DNA of 64,000 bases from Ailanthus altissimus (Eukaryota > Streptophyta > Magnoliopsida > Sapindales > Simaroubaceae): contig OX327684.1 in NCBI GenBank assembly GCA_946807835.1, forward strand, positions 33,478,501 through 33,542,500, in the 5' to 3' direction. The translations under genes and the position numbers were made by a program. Shown piece after piece: positions 12,121 through 24,440 of the stretch. The notes under the pieces were generated by a model that saw only the letters and a list, made by a program, of their open reading frames with translations, was not told the origin of the DNA and searched no databases. Each line of letters opens with the position of its first letter. Positions within the stretch are counted from its first letter, which is position 1.

Positions 12121-13211
12121 CATCTTAGACTTGCACACCTAGGCGAGAGAAACCTAAAGGAGTTATATAGTCAAAAGGCGTTTGGTGAGGATAAGTTCTA
12201 GCCCTTAGAGTTTTGTGAGTATTGTATGCTTGGGAAAGCACATAGAGTGAGGTTCAGTACCGGCGAGCACAAGACTAAGGATACTCTTAACTACATACAC
12301 TCGGATCTTTGGGGATTAGCTCAGACAGCTACTCATGGTGGTGTCAGGTATTTTCTCAGCTTGATTGATGACTATTCGAGGAAGCTATGGCTTTATGTGT
12401 TGAAGAGCAAGGATCAAGCTTTTGAAGTATTCAAGACTTGGAAGATTCTTGTTGAGAATCAGACTGGCAAAAGAGTGAAGAGGTTGAGAACTGACAACGG
12501 TCTCGAATTTTGTAACAGAGAGTTTGATGGATTTTGTGCCAAGCATGGGATTGCAAGGTATAGAACAGTAAGATCAACACTGCAGCAGAATGGGGTAGCC
12601 GAGAGGATGAACATGACCCTACTTGAAAGGGTTAGATGCATGCTTATCAATGCAAAGATGTCCAAGACATTCTGGGGAGAAGTCGTATAACAACAGTTTA
12701 CTTGATCAATAGAAGTCCCTCCTCAACAATTGACTTCAAGACGCCAGAAGAGAAATGGTCTGGCAATCCTCCGAAGTATGACCACCTCAGAATATTTGGT
12801 TGCTCTGCCTTTGTACATGTTAAGGAGGGGAAGTTGATACCGAGAGCTATCAAAGGGGTATTCATAGGATATCCCGAAGGAGTGAAAGGATACAAGGTGT
12901 GGTGTAAAGACTTGACACCACCAAGGAGTATCATAAGCCGTGACGTGACGTTCGATAAGATGACGATGCTAAAAACCTCTCAAGAAGATAAGAAAGAAAA
13001 ACTTGTGACCAAGGAAGACTCAGCATCCGAGTCAATAAAAGTTGAAGTAGAGCCTGAACATGGATCTGATATACCCCTAGATCAATACTTCAACGATGAG
13101 ATCCTTGAAGATGAACCAAGAACACCGGCGAGTTCCTCCAAGTCCACCCAAAAGAAGCATAAACTCCTAAGTTGGAACTTAAAGAGTACCAGCTTGCTAG
13201 AGACAGGCTAA
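12121..13211 (+). pseudogene. Copia 1 GAG-pre-integrase and integrase
   Basis: The pre-integrase region (LWHLRLAHLGERNLKELY, then EYCMLGKAHRVRFSTGEH) leads into the DDE integrase core: HSDLWG holds the first Asp, LRTDNGLEF the second, and QQNGVAERMN the Glu, so all three catalytic residues are readable. A frameshift between about 12636 and 12690 splits the integrase. The second part continues to 13211 with the conserved FGCSAFVHVKEGKL and IFIGYPEGVKGYKVW-like sequence. Confidence 0.9.
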
Positions 13212-13299
13212 GGAGAACGATTAACCCACCAGTCAGGTATGCACAAGCAGACTTAGTTGCTCATGCTTTTAATTCTGCTTACACTCTTTAGTATAATGA

Positions 13300-14325
13300 G
13301 CTTAGGAAATATGGTGAGGCTATAAAGAGTGAAAACAAGAAAGAATGACAGTAGGTCATGGAAGAAGAAATTTGTTCTCTTAGGAAGAACAATACCTGGA
13401 AGTTGGTGGAGAGACCTCAAAAGAAGCTAGTCGGGTGTAAGTGGGTGTATAAGGTGAAGGAAGAGATACCGAGGATTGAGCCTAAGAGATTCAAGACTAG
13501 ATTAGTAGCATAAGGTTTTACTCAGAGAAATGGAGTCGATTTTTATGAGATATTCTCTCTAGTTGTCAAGCACACATCTATTAGAATTTTGCTAGCCATG
13601 TTTGTAAATCTTGATTTACATCTAGAGCAGATGGATGTAAAGATAACTTTTCTACATGGAGAGCTTGAAGAAACGATATACATGGCACAGCTGCAAGGGT
13701 TCGAGGAGCCTGAAAAAGAAGATCATGCTTGTTTGCTAAAGAAGTCATTATACGGGTTAAAGCAATCACCTAGACAGTGGTATATGAGATTTGATGAGTT
13801 TATGATGGCTTGTGGCTTAGTAGAAGCAAGTATGACGGATGTGTGTACTTCAAGAACATAAGTTGTGAGATGATGTATTTGCTTATATACGTCAATGATA
13901 TGTTGATCGCATGCAAGAATATAGAAGAAATACAGAAGCTCAAAAAGCAGTTGAGTGGCGAATTTAAAATGAAGGATTTGGGAGCAATAAAGAAAATTTT
14001 GGGTATGGATATTATGAGGGAAAGAAGAGATGTTATCTTCTTGTCCTAACAGCGATATATAGTCAAAATTTTGGAGAAGTTTAATATGTCAAACGTGAAG
14101 GCTGTCTCTACTCCTTTGGCCATACATTTCAGACTTTCAGTAGCACAGTCGCCGACATCCGATGAGGAGAAACTGCAGATTAGCAAAGTACCGTATGCAA
14201 GCACTGTGGGGAGCATTATGTATGCAATGGTTTGTACAAGATCAGACATAGCACAGGCTGTGGGTGTAATGAGTAGATACATGGCGAATCCGAAAAAAGA
14301 TCATTGGCTTGCAATAAAGTGAATT
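13300..14325 (+). pseudogene. Copia 1 reverse transcriptase
   Basis: Fragments in several frames resemble Copia RT: WKLVERPQKKLVGCKWVYKVKEE, the QMDVKITFLHGELEETIYM block, SLYGLKQSPRQWYMRFDEFM, LLIYVNDMLIACKN, LGAIKKILGMDI. The catalytic box reads YVND instead of the usual YVDD. In-frame stops at about 13511, 13861, 14047 and 14320 interrupt it, several of the CAA/CAG-to-stop kind. Confidence 0.88.
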
Positions 14326-14862
14326 TTGAGATATCTCAAGAGAACGTCGAATCACTGGTTAATGTATAAGAGGGATGAGGTTAGTAATGAAATAGTAAGA
14401 GGGTATGTAGACTCAGATTATGCAGGTGATCTTGACAAGAGAAGATCGTTGACGGGCTACGTATTCACAGTGTTTAGGTGTAGTGTGTGTTGGAGATCAG
14501 TTCTACAACACGTGGTTGCACTATCTACCATAGAGGCAGAGTACATAGCTGTTGGTGAAGCTACTAAAGAAGCCGTGTGGTTAAAAGGCATATGCACGGA
14601 GGTATTTGCTAGTAAAGATGTGAACACCAATGTGTATTGTGATAGCCAGAATGCCATACATTTAAGCAAGCATCAAGTGTTCCATGAGAGGTCGAAACAC
14701 ATTGATGTGAGGCTCCATTACCTTTGTGAGATTGTCCAAAGTGGTGAAGTTAGTTTAACAAAAATAGTGTCATCTAAAAACCCTGGTGATATGTTGACTA
14801 AGTCACTACCCTCGGTTAAGTTCGTCCTATGTAAAGACTTAACCGGAGTCACTACTTTGTGA
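14326..14862 (+). pseudogene. Copia 1 RNase H
   Basis: A 178-residue frame with the Copia RNase H blocks GYVDSDYAGDLDKRRSLTGY, STIEAEYIAVGEATKEAVWL, VYCDSQNAIHLSKHQVFHER and SKHIDVRLHYL. It ends some 70 bp before the 3' LTR and is the best-preserved stretch of pol. Confidence 0.92.
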
Positions 14863-14919
14863 AGGTAACTGAAGATGTGGAAATGAGAGATCGAGTTACT
14901 TTATGGATGATTTTGAATC

Positions 14920-14931
14920 AAGGAGGGGATT
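14920..14931 (+). promoter_or_regulatory. polypurine tract of Copia 1
   Basis: AAGGAGGGGA immediately upstream of the 3' LTR, the expected plus-strand primer site. Confidence 0.8.
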
Positions 14932-15647
14932 TGTGAGATTGTTGATTGAAAATCATCGGAATATGATTTGGAGATCAAGTCATGTGCATATGGTGCACAC
15001 GGATTGAAGACGGATGCGAAAGGAGGCAAAAAATGAAGAAGGGCGCACCAAGCGCCTGCGCCGCGGCGACTAGGCGTGAGCGCCGCGCCGTTCAGTCTAG
15101 AACCTGGGCACCGCGGCACCAGGAGGCCAGCGCTGCAGCGCTCAGCAGAAGCGCGCCAGCACTGCGGCGCTGGAGACGGGAACAATATCTCGAAATAAAG
15201 AAACTTTCTTATTTCGTCTCCCACTTGTTTCAGGACTCCCTAATACAACTTCCACACATATAGGGTAAACCTAGGTCATCCCAAAGCTTATATAAAGGCT
15301 ATCAATTAGCTTGTAAACACATCTTTGTGATAAACTAGAAATCTTGACAATCTTTGTGATAAACAAGAGATCTTTGTGGTTCTTTGTGAGAAAAAATCCC
15401 TAGAGTAAGAGAGAAAGTTTTTTTTGTAATCTTCTTGTAAAATGCATACTTTGTGAGTGCCTTGTGATTCATAATAAGAGAATAGCTTGATCTTGATCTG
15501 CCGTGGACATAGGCAAGTTACCGAACCACGTAATTCTTTGTGTGTTCTTCTTCTACCCATTTCTCTATTTATTTCTTAGTAACGTGTTCTGTATTATTAT
15601 ATTACTTGAGTGAATTTTTTGTTTATTTGTATGTTTCCACTTCAACA
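14932..15647 (+). repeat. 3' LTR of Copia element 1
   Basis: 716 bp, TG...CA, collinear with the 5' LTR but with scattered substitutions. The perfect hairpin of the 5' LTR is degraded here (left arm GGGCACCGCGGCACC). Confidence 0.95.
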
Positions 15648-15652
15648 TTTTA

Positions 15653-16726
15653 GTTATAAAAACTTGTCTTCTTTTAATATAATCCTGTCAAATGCATCTG
15701 TTTAAGTTACTGGGTCGATGTTAAATGTTAAAAAAAAAAAACAAACGCATTATTCTACTTCTCCCCTCGGTTCTTTCTCAGACAATTAAACAAACATCTC
15801 ATACACTGACTCTGCGCACGTGTGCATATGACTTCAATGATTAACAAAACGAGAACAGCTTGCTAAAAATTCACCCATATATTTTATTTATTTATATCAT
15901 GAGTTATTTTATGTGTGTGCCCCAAGTATGATTTAAAATTAGGTTGCCTTAGAGGGAAATGATTTTTTATTTGATATTATTGTGGGTTGTTATAAAATAT
16001 TTTAAAATTATTCTTATACTCTTATTTATATTTTTTAATTTATTTTAGGATTAAGTATTACAATATAAAATATTTTTATAAAATATTTTTTATTTTATTT
16101 TTATCATTTATTTTAAAAAAAATTAAAAATTTTGATATCCTATATTTTTTTACTTTAGTACTAAAATAAAAAATTTAACTAATATTTTTTATTTCCATTT
16201 TTTAATATTTATTTAAAATTTTAAATATTTTAATTTTAATAGAAGATTACAATAAAAATAAATAGATTCCATTATTTTAAGCAAATGTATAAAATTATCT
16301 TTTATTATTATTTTTTTACTTGACTATCCAAATTAATTATACATTTATATGAGATGGATGATTAAATCATTGGACGATTCTTACATAACTTATGCCTTGA
16401 ACTTAAAGAGAATAATTTATTTTTATTTATTTATTTACTTGACTACTAAATTAAAAATATATTTTTTTTATAAAATATTTATTATTTTTAATTTTTAAAA
16501 CTTATTTAAAAATTTATTTTTATTGTAAACTTCCATCAAGATTAAAATATTTAAAATTTTAAACAAATATTAAAAATAAATAAAAATTTGTTAAATTTTT
16601 TATTTTAGTACTTAAGTAAAAAAAAAGATAGAGTATACAAAATTGAAAAAATATATTTTGTTAACATTTTTTTATTTTAATACTCAAATAAAAAAAAGTA
16701 AGTACCAAAGTAATCCAAAATAAATT
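15653..16726. other. AT-rich spacer with inverted repeats
   Basis: Very AT-rich non-coding DNA. Blocks such as TTTTTTACTTTAGTACTAAAA (about 16147) recur inverted at about 16600 (TTTTAGTACTTAAGTAAAAA) and 16670, suggesting the remains of a foldback element of about 0.6 kb. No coding content. Confidence 0.5.
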
Positions 16727-16731
16727 AAAAA

Positions 16732-17175
16732 TGTAGAATAAAAAATTTTAATTGGTGAAAAAATCACAATAGCCAGGATCTTGTGTTAAATCATCGAGAA
16801 GAATAAAATCGAAAGCGTACCTAAATCTATGGAGATGCAAAAAAATTGAAGTTGATGCCTTTCACGTCTAAACCTTTTCTTTATGAGAGAAAAACTGTCG
16901 TTACTCACTGATTGGATGTGAATGAATAATACGTTAAGGTTTAAATTAGGGACTTCAACCTATTATTTATAGTATTTTATTTTATTTTGACCCATCGTGA
17001 AAATAAAATAAAATAACTGGGTCTCTACACATTAAAGCCCATGCCACATGTGATGCCCTAAAAGTCCAATAATAAATAAACTTTATTTGATCACTTTTAA
17101 TGGATAACAAAATAGATAGCCAATAATGTACAATTAATTGATATATGTATGCCCACTTTAATAGAATCCACAACA
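16732..17175 (-). repeat. 3' LTR of Copia element 2
   Basis: 444 bp beginning TGTAGAATA and ending CCACAACA on the plus strand. It aligns along its length with 25721-26162. Confidence 0.88.
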
Positions 17176-17184
17176 ATCTCCCAC

Positions 17185-18476
17185 TTGGGCCACATATGTC
17201 ACTTTACAATTGTATATTATCAAATAACTTTATAAGATCAATATTTGCTATCTTAATAAAAGACAAATCTAAACAATCTGGTCCATCAATTATTCTATTA
17301 TAGGATCAAAGCAATCTTCGTTATCTTTCTTATAACTAGACTTGTCAATGGTCACATACATTAATATCATCAATGACATAGATCAAGCATAGATGTGTAG
17401 CATGGATGTGTAGCATGGAAATTTCATGCAACATGATCCCTTAATATGCATGTTTCTAACTGGTCTTACTTTATAACTCATAAGAGTTCAACAATATACT
17501 TTCAAAACTTTATGCAAAATTGCAATTGAAAGAATATAACTTTATTTCAAAGTTTTCAATAATAAATAAAACTTTAGTCTGATTAGAAAACATGTCAACT
17601 GTAATTAAACATCAAGAAATAAACTCTCACTATAAAAGTATATCATCAGGATGAACCACACTCATACGAGCCACATGGTCATAAAATACCTTAGGTTGTA
17701 CATCATTGGTAAGCGGATCCACAATCATTAAGTTTATACTGATATGTTTAATAGATACCTAAAGACTCTGAACTCTCTCTTTAACAACAAGAAACTTGAT
17801 GCCAATGTGTTTCAATTTTGATGAGCTTTTGTTGTTTTTAGAATATAACTCAACGACTTTATTATCACAATTTATTCTCAATGATCTCTCAATGCCATCA
17901 ATAATTTGTAGTCCAGTAATAAAATTTAGCGGCTATATTGCTTGATTTAATGCCTCATAGCAAGCTACAAACTCTGCTTCTATGGTGGATGAAACAACGA
18001 GTAACTGTTTGACACTCTTCCATGACACAGCTCTCCTAGCCAATAGAAAGACATAACCTGAAGTGAATTTTCTGTTATCGAGACAACTAGCAAAATCGGA
18101 GTCTGAATACCTAATGATTTTCTGAATAATCTGATCTCTGATATGTGAGCATGTAATCTTTTGTTCTATGTAGATACCGCACAACCTTTTTAACAGCTCT
18201 TCAGTGATCTATTTCTGAGTTAGTTAGATATCTGTCAAGCATTCCAACTATATACGCAATATCAGAATGTATACAAACTTGAGCATACATGAGACTCCCT
18301 ACTGTTGACACATAAGAGATTTCTCCATCTCTTTCTTCTCAATCTCATTTCTTGGGCATTGAAGTAAGTTAAATTTATCACCTTTAGTAATGGATGTGTC
18401 GTCTGATGCACAATTCTTCATATCAAATCTACTAAGCACCTTATCGATATATGCCTTTTGTGATAAGCTAAGTATG
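17185..18476 (-). pseudogene. Copia 2 RT end, RNase H and pol tail
   Basis: Reading leftwards on the minus strand after the nested insertion: ILSLSQKAYIDKVLSRFDMKNC (RT end), then the RNase H blocks YSDSDFASCLDNRKFTSGYVF, AVSWKSVKQLLVVSSTIEAEF and VACYEALNQAI (about 17930-18160), with stops and frameshifts. Between 17185 and 17930 the remaining pol tail is barely recognisable. Confidence 0.82.
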
Positions 18477-21205
18477 CCACGTGTCACGCCCCAGACCCAA
18501 AAGATCCGACACACGACATCACTTACATTCATTCAATAATACTTAAACATTCATTGTAATTTCTTTCAGAATTATAGGAATTGAATTATGACTGGGACAA
18601 TTAGTAAACCGGAGATACGCAGAGTTTTCTCAGAGATTAACACTCTACTACGTTACCAGTAGCAACTTTGTTACCGGAAGCCCAGAATATATTCATTGCA
18701 AATTCTTACTTAAAATCAATCCATTACTACACTTGGTGAAACTTAAACTAAATCCAACCACGCACAATAAAATAATACATAAGTATTTATTCAATAGGGA
18801 CAAATCCAATATCTTATCCCACGTGTCCCCAAATGAAACACTTAGCAACCTAACAACTTAGGGAACCCAAAGAACAGCAGAAGCCTTGCCAAATCCGCTA
18901 AGCACACATGTACCTTATTTACCTGAAATCACCATAAACTATAATGAGTATAAAACTCAGTAAGCATACTAGTTTTTCATATATCAAATACAAATACATA
19001 TATGTACACAATGCATATGTATGATATGCTGTGATCAATCAAAATTATAATCTTATCAAATCACATATCATGTAAGCGCTTACACATTCTTTCAAAACAC
19101 ATAATAGGAATACCATTACTCGACTACTACTTAGTAGGACTTACATATCACATATCACATAATGAGCCAAATGTCACTCGTAGGTGACATACCGTATGAG
19201 AGGAATAGTACAAGTGAGGTCTTTAAATCACACATATATAACGCTTATGCCCGAAGGTAAAAGCCAAACCCTCACCCTGATCATCGGTGAGTCCTCTCAC
19301 ATGTACCAATACGCCACCACACGAATGTGATGACTCACACTTCCTTTAGGTACCAATAGGATCCTCCCTACATACGGAACACATAACATATACCAATCCC
19401 GAAGGAAAGGCCACACATAAAGGCTCCACAAATCACATAAAATGCCTACTAAGTTAACAGTGAGTTCAAGTACCCTCAAATCACAAAATATTTCTCATGG
19501 ACATATTACACTTCAAAAGCTTTCTTTGTTAAACGCATCTTATTTTGGAAAGCTCACTTTCAAAAACACATGTATGTCCATGCTCAATGTTAATGCTCAC
19601 ATTCATAAACATATATTCACATTTCATATCAAAATATACTTTGACATATCATAAACATATTCTTAACCCCATTTACAAAATCATACAAAACAATTATTAT
19701 GTTTATTGTGATTCCAGTAGTAAGTCTAGTATACTTACCTCTTAACACTTTCAGCTACAAGGCTTAAATCTCCTTAACCTATCAATGGAGATTAATCCTT
19801 TCATAAGCCTCACAATTCACACAAAATACTTTAAATAGCTTACAAAATTATACACAATGCATTTATCACATCAAATTGGTCTAAATACTTGGTTTCTCAA
19901 AACCTGTCATTTTGACCACTTACACTTAACAAAATTTTCTAATACATCAAATGATATCCAATTACTCCAAAATAAGAATATAACATCCTTGACTCATATA
20001 TCCTTCTTATATATGAATGTTATATCAAAATTCCTACACAATCCATTCCATACACACCATTGAATCCAAACTACTAACCTGATAGGATCAAGATACTTAC
20101 TGAACAGTATTCAATCTCCCAATTTTATAAAATCATATACTAACTCAAAAATTATAAAACTACCACATAATTACTCTTGACACATATCTCAGTCCATGAT
20201 AAATATTTGGCTTCCAAATAACTACCAAAAGTATTTTAAAACTATTTTATTTCATAACTTTAAAAATCTGTTAATCAAATACTACAATGAGCTGATACAC
20301 TTTAGAAATTCATAACACTTCAACCACATTGATCCAAATTCTCAATTCCGAGTATATCATATTAGACATATAAAATTATCATATTCCACAAATTCGTAAT
20401 TTTTAAAGATCATTCAGCAGGTCAAAAATTATTTTCCACTGTATCATACTATTTACACAGGAAATTTCTAGAATTCCAGGGTCATTTTGGTAAATTCACT
20501 AAAAATTCAATTTCCGAGATTTTCAGTCGATTCAAAGTCTCAGATGATCCTAAATATGTCTAATTTCATATACTCAAAATTAAAAACCAGAATCGATTCA
20601 CAATAATTTATAAAATTCTTAGATCAAGAGACTATCAATCAGAAATTTTACAATCCATTATGATTTATCAAACTATCTTATAAATCATCATCAATTCTCA
20701 AACTATCATACGAAATACACATCAAATCCTCAATTATACATATTTTCAGAAATCAAAACTTAAAGAAATTAACATAATTAACACCAATAAATTAAGAAAT
20801 AATTGTGATATACCTCTTAAGATCCAAAAATTCCAATTTCTTCTTCTTCTTCTTCTTCTTCTTCTCTTTCTCTCTCCTCTATTTCTCTCTTCTCTCTCTT
20901 AAAAGGGGTAGCTCGACCTAAATGAGAGAATTAGGGTTTTAAAAGTGTATTTTTATACTAAGTGGCTAATTTTTAGTATTTACGAATTCACCCCCAAAAC
21001 TTTCAAAGTATAACAATTTGGTCCCTAAAATAATTCCAAAGTCTTGCAAATAAACCCAATACTAATAGTATATACTTAACCTATAAAAACACTACTAATA
21101 ACAATATATAAATCAAGGATCACCCATATACAAATAAAATACGTATATTTATATATATAAATATACATATTCTTACCGGTTATGGATACTGGTTACTACA
21201 CCACG
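18477..21205 (-). mobile_element. 2.7-kb solo LTR, copy A, nested in Copia 2
   Basis: Unit 18482-21200 (2719 bp) starts TGTCACGCCCCAGACCC and ends GGTTACTACA on the plus strand and is flanked by the 5-bp target duplication CCACG (18477-18481 and 21201-21205). The same unit with another duplication is at 46809-49554. TG...CA ends, 5-bp duplication and no internal domains fit a solo LTR from a long-LTR Ty3/Gypsy family such as Tekay/Del. I assign minus orientation because that strand shows TATAAAA at 20951-20957 followed by a GA-rich leader (20833-20900) and would end GGGGCGTGACA. It interrupts the Copia 2 RT between NRSRG and ILSLSQ. Family assignment is inference, but the boundaries are directly visible. 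Confidence 0.85.
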
Positions 21206-21965
21206 AGAACGATTTCGGTGAATTTGTTTGCCCAACACAAAAGAAGCATTCCCAAGATTTTTCATTTCAAATTTATTTGGAAGAAATATCTTGGTTTCAT
21301 GTAACAATTTTATATCGTTGCTTGCTAGTAGAATGTCATCCACCTATAACACAAGAAGAATAAATTTGCTCCCACTGATCTTGTGATAAATACATTGATC
21401 AACAGTGTTTTCCTTAAAATCAAATGAGGTAATCACTTGATCAAATTTTCAATACCATTGACAGGATGCTTACTTTAAACCATAGATAGACTTCTTTAAT
21501 TTGCACACAAAATGTTTTAAATATTTGGATTCAAAGTTCTCTGGTTGCAACATGTATATGGTTTTTTCAATGTCGCTATTGAGAAACGCAGTCTTTACGT
21601 CCATCTGATGTAGCTCTAAATCATAATAAGCTACAAGTGTCATAATAATTCTAAAAGAGTTTTTTGATGAAATCGGAGAGAAAGTTTATTTATAATTAAT
21701 GCCTTCCTTTTGAGTAAAACCTTTTGTGACTATACGTGCCTTATATCTTTCGACATTGTCTTTTGAATCCCGTTTGGTTTTAAAAATCCATTTACAAGCA
21801 ATTGGTTTTGCTCTTTTATACAATTCAACAAGATTCCAAACATCATTGTCTTGTATTGATTTTATCTCATCTTTTATGGCACGTATCTATTTTTGGGAGT
21901 TCACACTTTGTTTGATTTGACTGAAAGTTATTGGATCATCTTTCAGTCCTATATCAAACTCATGT
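21206..21965 (-). pseudogene. Copia 2 reverse transcriptase
   Basis: The minus strand gives recognisable Copia RT: WNLVELYKRAKPIACKWIFK, ARIVTKGFTQKEGINY, LELHQMDVKTAFLNSDIEKT, VCKLKKSIYGLK and VDDILLASNDIKLL. The catalytic VDD is intact, but stops interrupt the frame in several places. It ends at the solo LTR target site (LGKQIHRNRSRG). Confidence 0.85.
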
Positions 21966-23000
21966 TCTTAAAAATACACGACATAATCATTCGAAATCGC
22001 TGATCTCCTCTCCTTAGTAGATCTCCTTAATGGCACTTTCAATTGAGATTGTTGTTGTTGCTCATCTACATGAATAGAAGCAAGTTCTTTAATATTAGCA
22101 TGAGGTATCTCGTGAATATCTTGATTATCTATATTTGCATTCCGTATAATGACAGATGCAATTACCTGGTCATTATCAATTGCAATATTAAGAATAGTTA
22201 CATATTCATCTTCAAAGACAATATTCCTAAGATTAACACTCTCATTATATTCAACATCCTCAATGCATTTAGCATTCCCTGTCTCAAAAAAGGATCTGTT
22301 TGAGGGATTATAAAACTTGAAACCCCTCGATCTCTTCGAGTATCCAACAAAGTAGTAACTTATTATCATTGAGTCTAACTTTCTTTCATTAAACCTATAT
22401 GGTCTAGCCTCATCTAGATAGCCTTAGACATGCAAATGCCTAATACTAGGCTTCCTTTCAATCCATAGTTCATATAGGGTTTTAGTTACTGCTTTACTTG
22501 AAACTCGATTAAGTATATATACTGCAGTCTTTAAAGCTTCATCCTAGAGAAATTTTGGTAAAGAATAATGATATATCATACTCCACCATATCTTTTAGGG
22601 TCCGATTTCATCTCTCAGCTACACTATTTTGACTTAGAGTCCCCGGCATGGTGTATTGAGAAAAGATGCCACATTCTTGCAAAAATCTCGCAAAAGGGTA
22701 TGGACGCAATTCACCTGATCTGTCATATCTGCCATAGAACTCATCAGTACAGTCAAATTTAACGGCTTTAATTTTCTTGCCAAGCTGATTTTCAACTTCA
22801 ATTTTATAAGCTTTGAAAACATCTAATGATTAAGACTTTTTATGAATTAAGTATATATACCCATAACGAGAACAATCGTCTATGAAAGTAATAAAATATT
22901 GTTGACCATTCCAAGAAACCGTAGAGAATAGACCACAAATATCAGTATGAATTAATTTTAAGACATTTGAACTCCTGCTGGCACCAACTTTTCTAACATT
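21966..23000 (-). pseudogene. Copia 2 integrase
   Basis: The minus strand reads IHTDICGLFSTVSWNGQQYF and ITFIDDCSRYGYIYLIHKKS (first Asp), then a degenerate second block, SQNSVAER with the catalytic Glu, and a C-terminal region (ISYYFVGYSKRSRGFKFYNP near 22300-22369). Stops and frameshifts occur throughout. Confidence 0.85.
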
Positions 23001-23249
23001 TGTTTGTTTTTCCTTAATGAATTAAATATATATTTTAAAATCTAAAAAATAAAGAAAATTTAGAATTCCTTTTGACACAAGCCTTTGAATTCTTTTGTTT
23101 AGAAATGTGTCCTAAACGCTTATGTCATAACATATAAGAATTCTCATTAATTAATTTGCACTTTATACCAATAATTGCTTACATGCAAGGTTTTATTAAT
23201 TTGTGAGGCATGAAAATCCAATTAATATATATTATCAACTAAAGCACTG

Positions 23250-24440
23250 GTACCAATAATATTTGTATTCTAAAAGAAACTAAACTTTTCATTTTCAAAA
23301 GAATAAGAGTAACCGAATTTGTCCAAATAAGAAATAGAAACCAAATTCCGTCTAAATGACGATATATAAAATGTCTTATGCAAATTCAAATAATAATCAG
23401 ATTCTAGTTGTAATATAAAAAAATTTAATTGCCTCCATAGGAGCCTTGTTGTCATCACCCACATAGATGAATCTTTCAGTATCATTTGACGGTCGACTCC
23501 TTAGACAACCATACATAGTCACACTTATGTGAGTAGTTGTATCCATATCTATCCACCAAGCGCGACTTGTTACTAAAGCCAAATTAATTTCTGAGTAAAT
23601 AAAGTTGAGAAGTTTACTCTTTTTGTCAAGCTATTTTGCATACATGGAACAATCCTTATTCACATGTCTAACTTTCTTGCAAAAGTGACAAGAGATTTCA
23701 GTATTCTGTTTTGTTTGCACTTTAGGCTGTGAAGTTCTAATGTTTGCAGTTCTTTTTCCTTTATTATTCAATCTTCTTTTCTTGTTAGCAACATTATCAT
23801 TGGAATAAGTTATTAAATGAGCACTCTCTATCTTTTTTTGTTTTAATCTTTCTTCCTCTTGTATACATTAAGCAATAAATTCATTAAGACTCTATTTCTC
23901 TTTTTGAGTATTATAGCTAATCTTAAAAGGACTATATTGTACTGGAAGAGAGATCAAGATTAGGTGCACAAGAATGTCATTAGACAACTCTAACTTTAGT
24001 GCCCTTAATCCTGTAACAAGATTAAACATTTTCATAATGTACTCCTTTATGTTTGATTTGCATTTATACCGCATTGAAACAAACTTTATAAAAAAGTGCT
24101 TGTTTCAACCTTTTTATTACCAGCGAATCGGTCTGTTATTTAGCTCAGGAATTTTTTAGCATTTTCTTCATCAGGCACTGCACCCCTGATGATATCTGGA
24201 ATAGAGTGCTTTATGATCATCAGACTCGTGTGGTTAGAACGCTCCTAATTTTTATAAAGCGCCATTTGTTCAGCAGGTCTGCTATCAGTATGGGCGAGAG
24301 GTTCTTCCATCTGGATTGCATAGTATATATCCATACACCCAAATACAATGGTAATGTGCTCCTTCTATTTTTTGAAATTAGTGCCATTAAGCATTGAAAT
24401 GTTATTCAAATTGACAGATATAGAAGAAACATTTACTGTA
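23250..24440 (-). pseudogene. Copia 2 gag and protease
   Basis: The minus strand shows gag beginning near 24430 (NNISMLNGTNFKK, then KEHITIVLGCMDIYYAIQ, SNHTSLMIIKHSIPDIIRG). The zinc knuckle is CHFCKKVRHVNKDC (about 23640-23690) with all four ligands. The protease region (AWWIDMDTTTHISVTMYGCL, about 23500-23570) has Met-Asp where Ser-Gly is expected. At least two gag stops replace Trp codons (KK*KEH, KN*ERS). Confidence 0.85.

Larger units (their letters stand above)
10125..15652 (+). mobile_element. Ty1/Copia LTR retrotransposon, Tork/Tnt1-like, full-length but defective
   Basis: Two long direct repeats, 10130-10849 and 14932-15647, each begin TGTGAGATTGTTGATTGAAA and end CTTCAACA, so they show the TG...CA of LTRs. 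Both flanks carry the 5-bp target duplication TTTTA (10125-10129 and 15648-15652). A primer-binding site like the initiator-Met tRNA follows the 5' LTR and a purine tract precedes the 3' LTR. Between them lie gag, protease, integrase, reverse transcriptase and RNase H in the Copia order on the plus strand. The coding region is broken by many stops and frameshifts, so the copy is not autonomous. The gag start (EVEKFNGTNDFNLWKMKVKALL) resembles Tnt1/Tork-type elements. The lineage is inferred, not tested by phylogeny. Confidence 0.96.

Noticed and set aside
18482..21200. Possible Helitron or DNA transposon for the 2.7-kb unit
   Set aside because: The 5-bp target duplication and TG...CA termini in both copies fit an LTR. 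No terminal inverted repeat, TC...CTRR ends or A-T target site.
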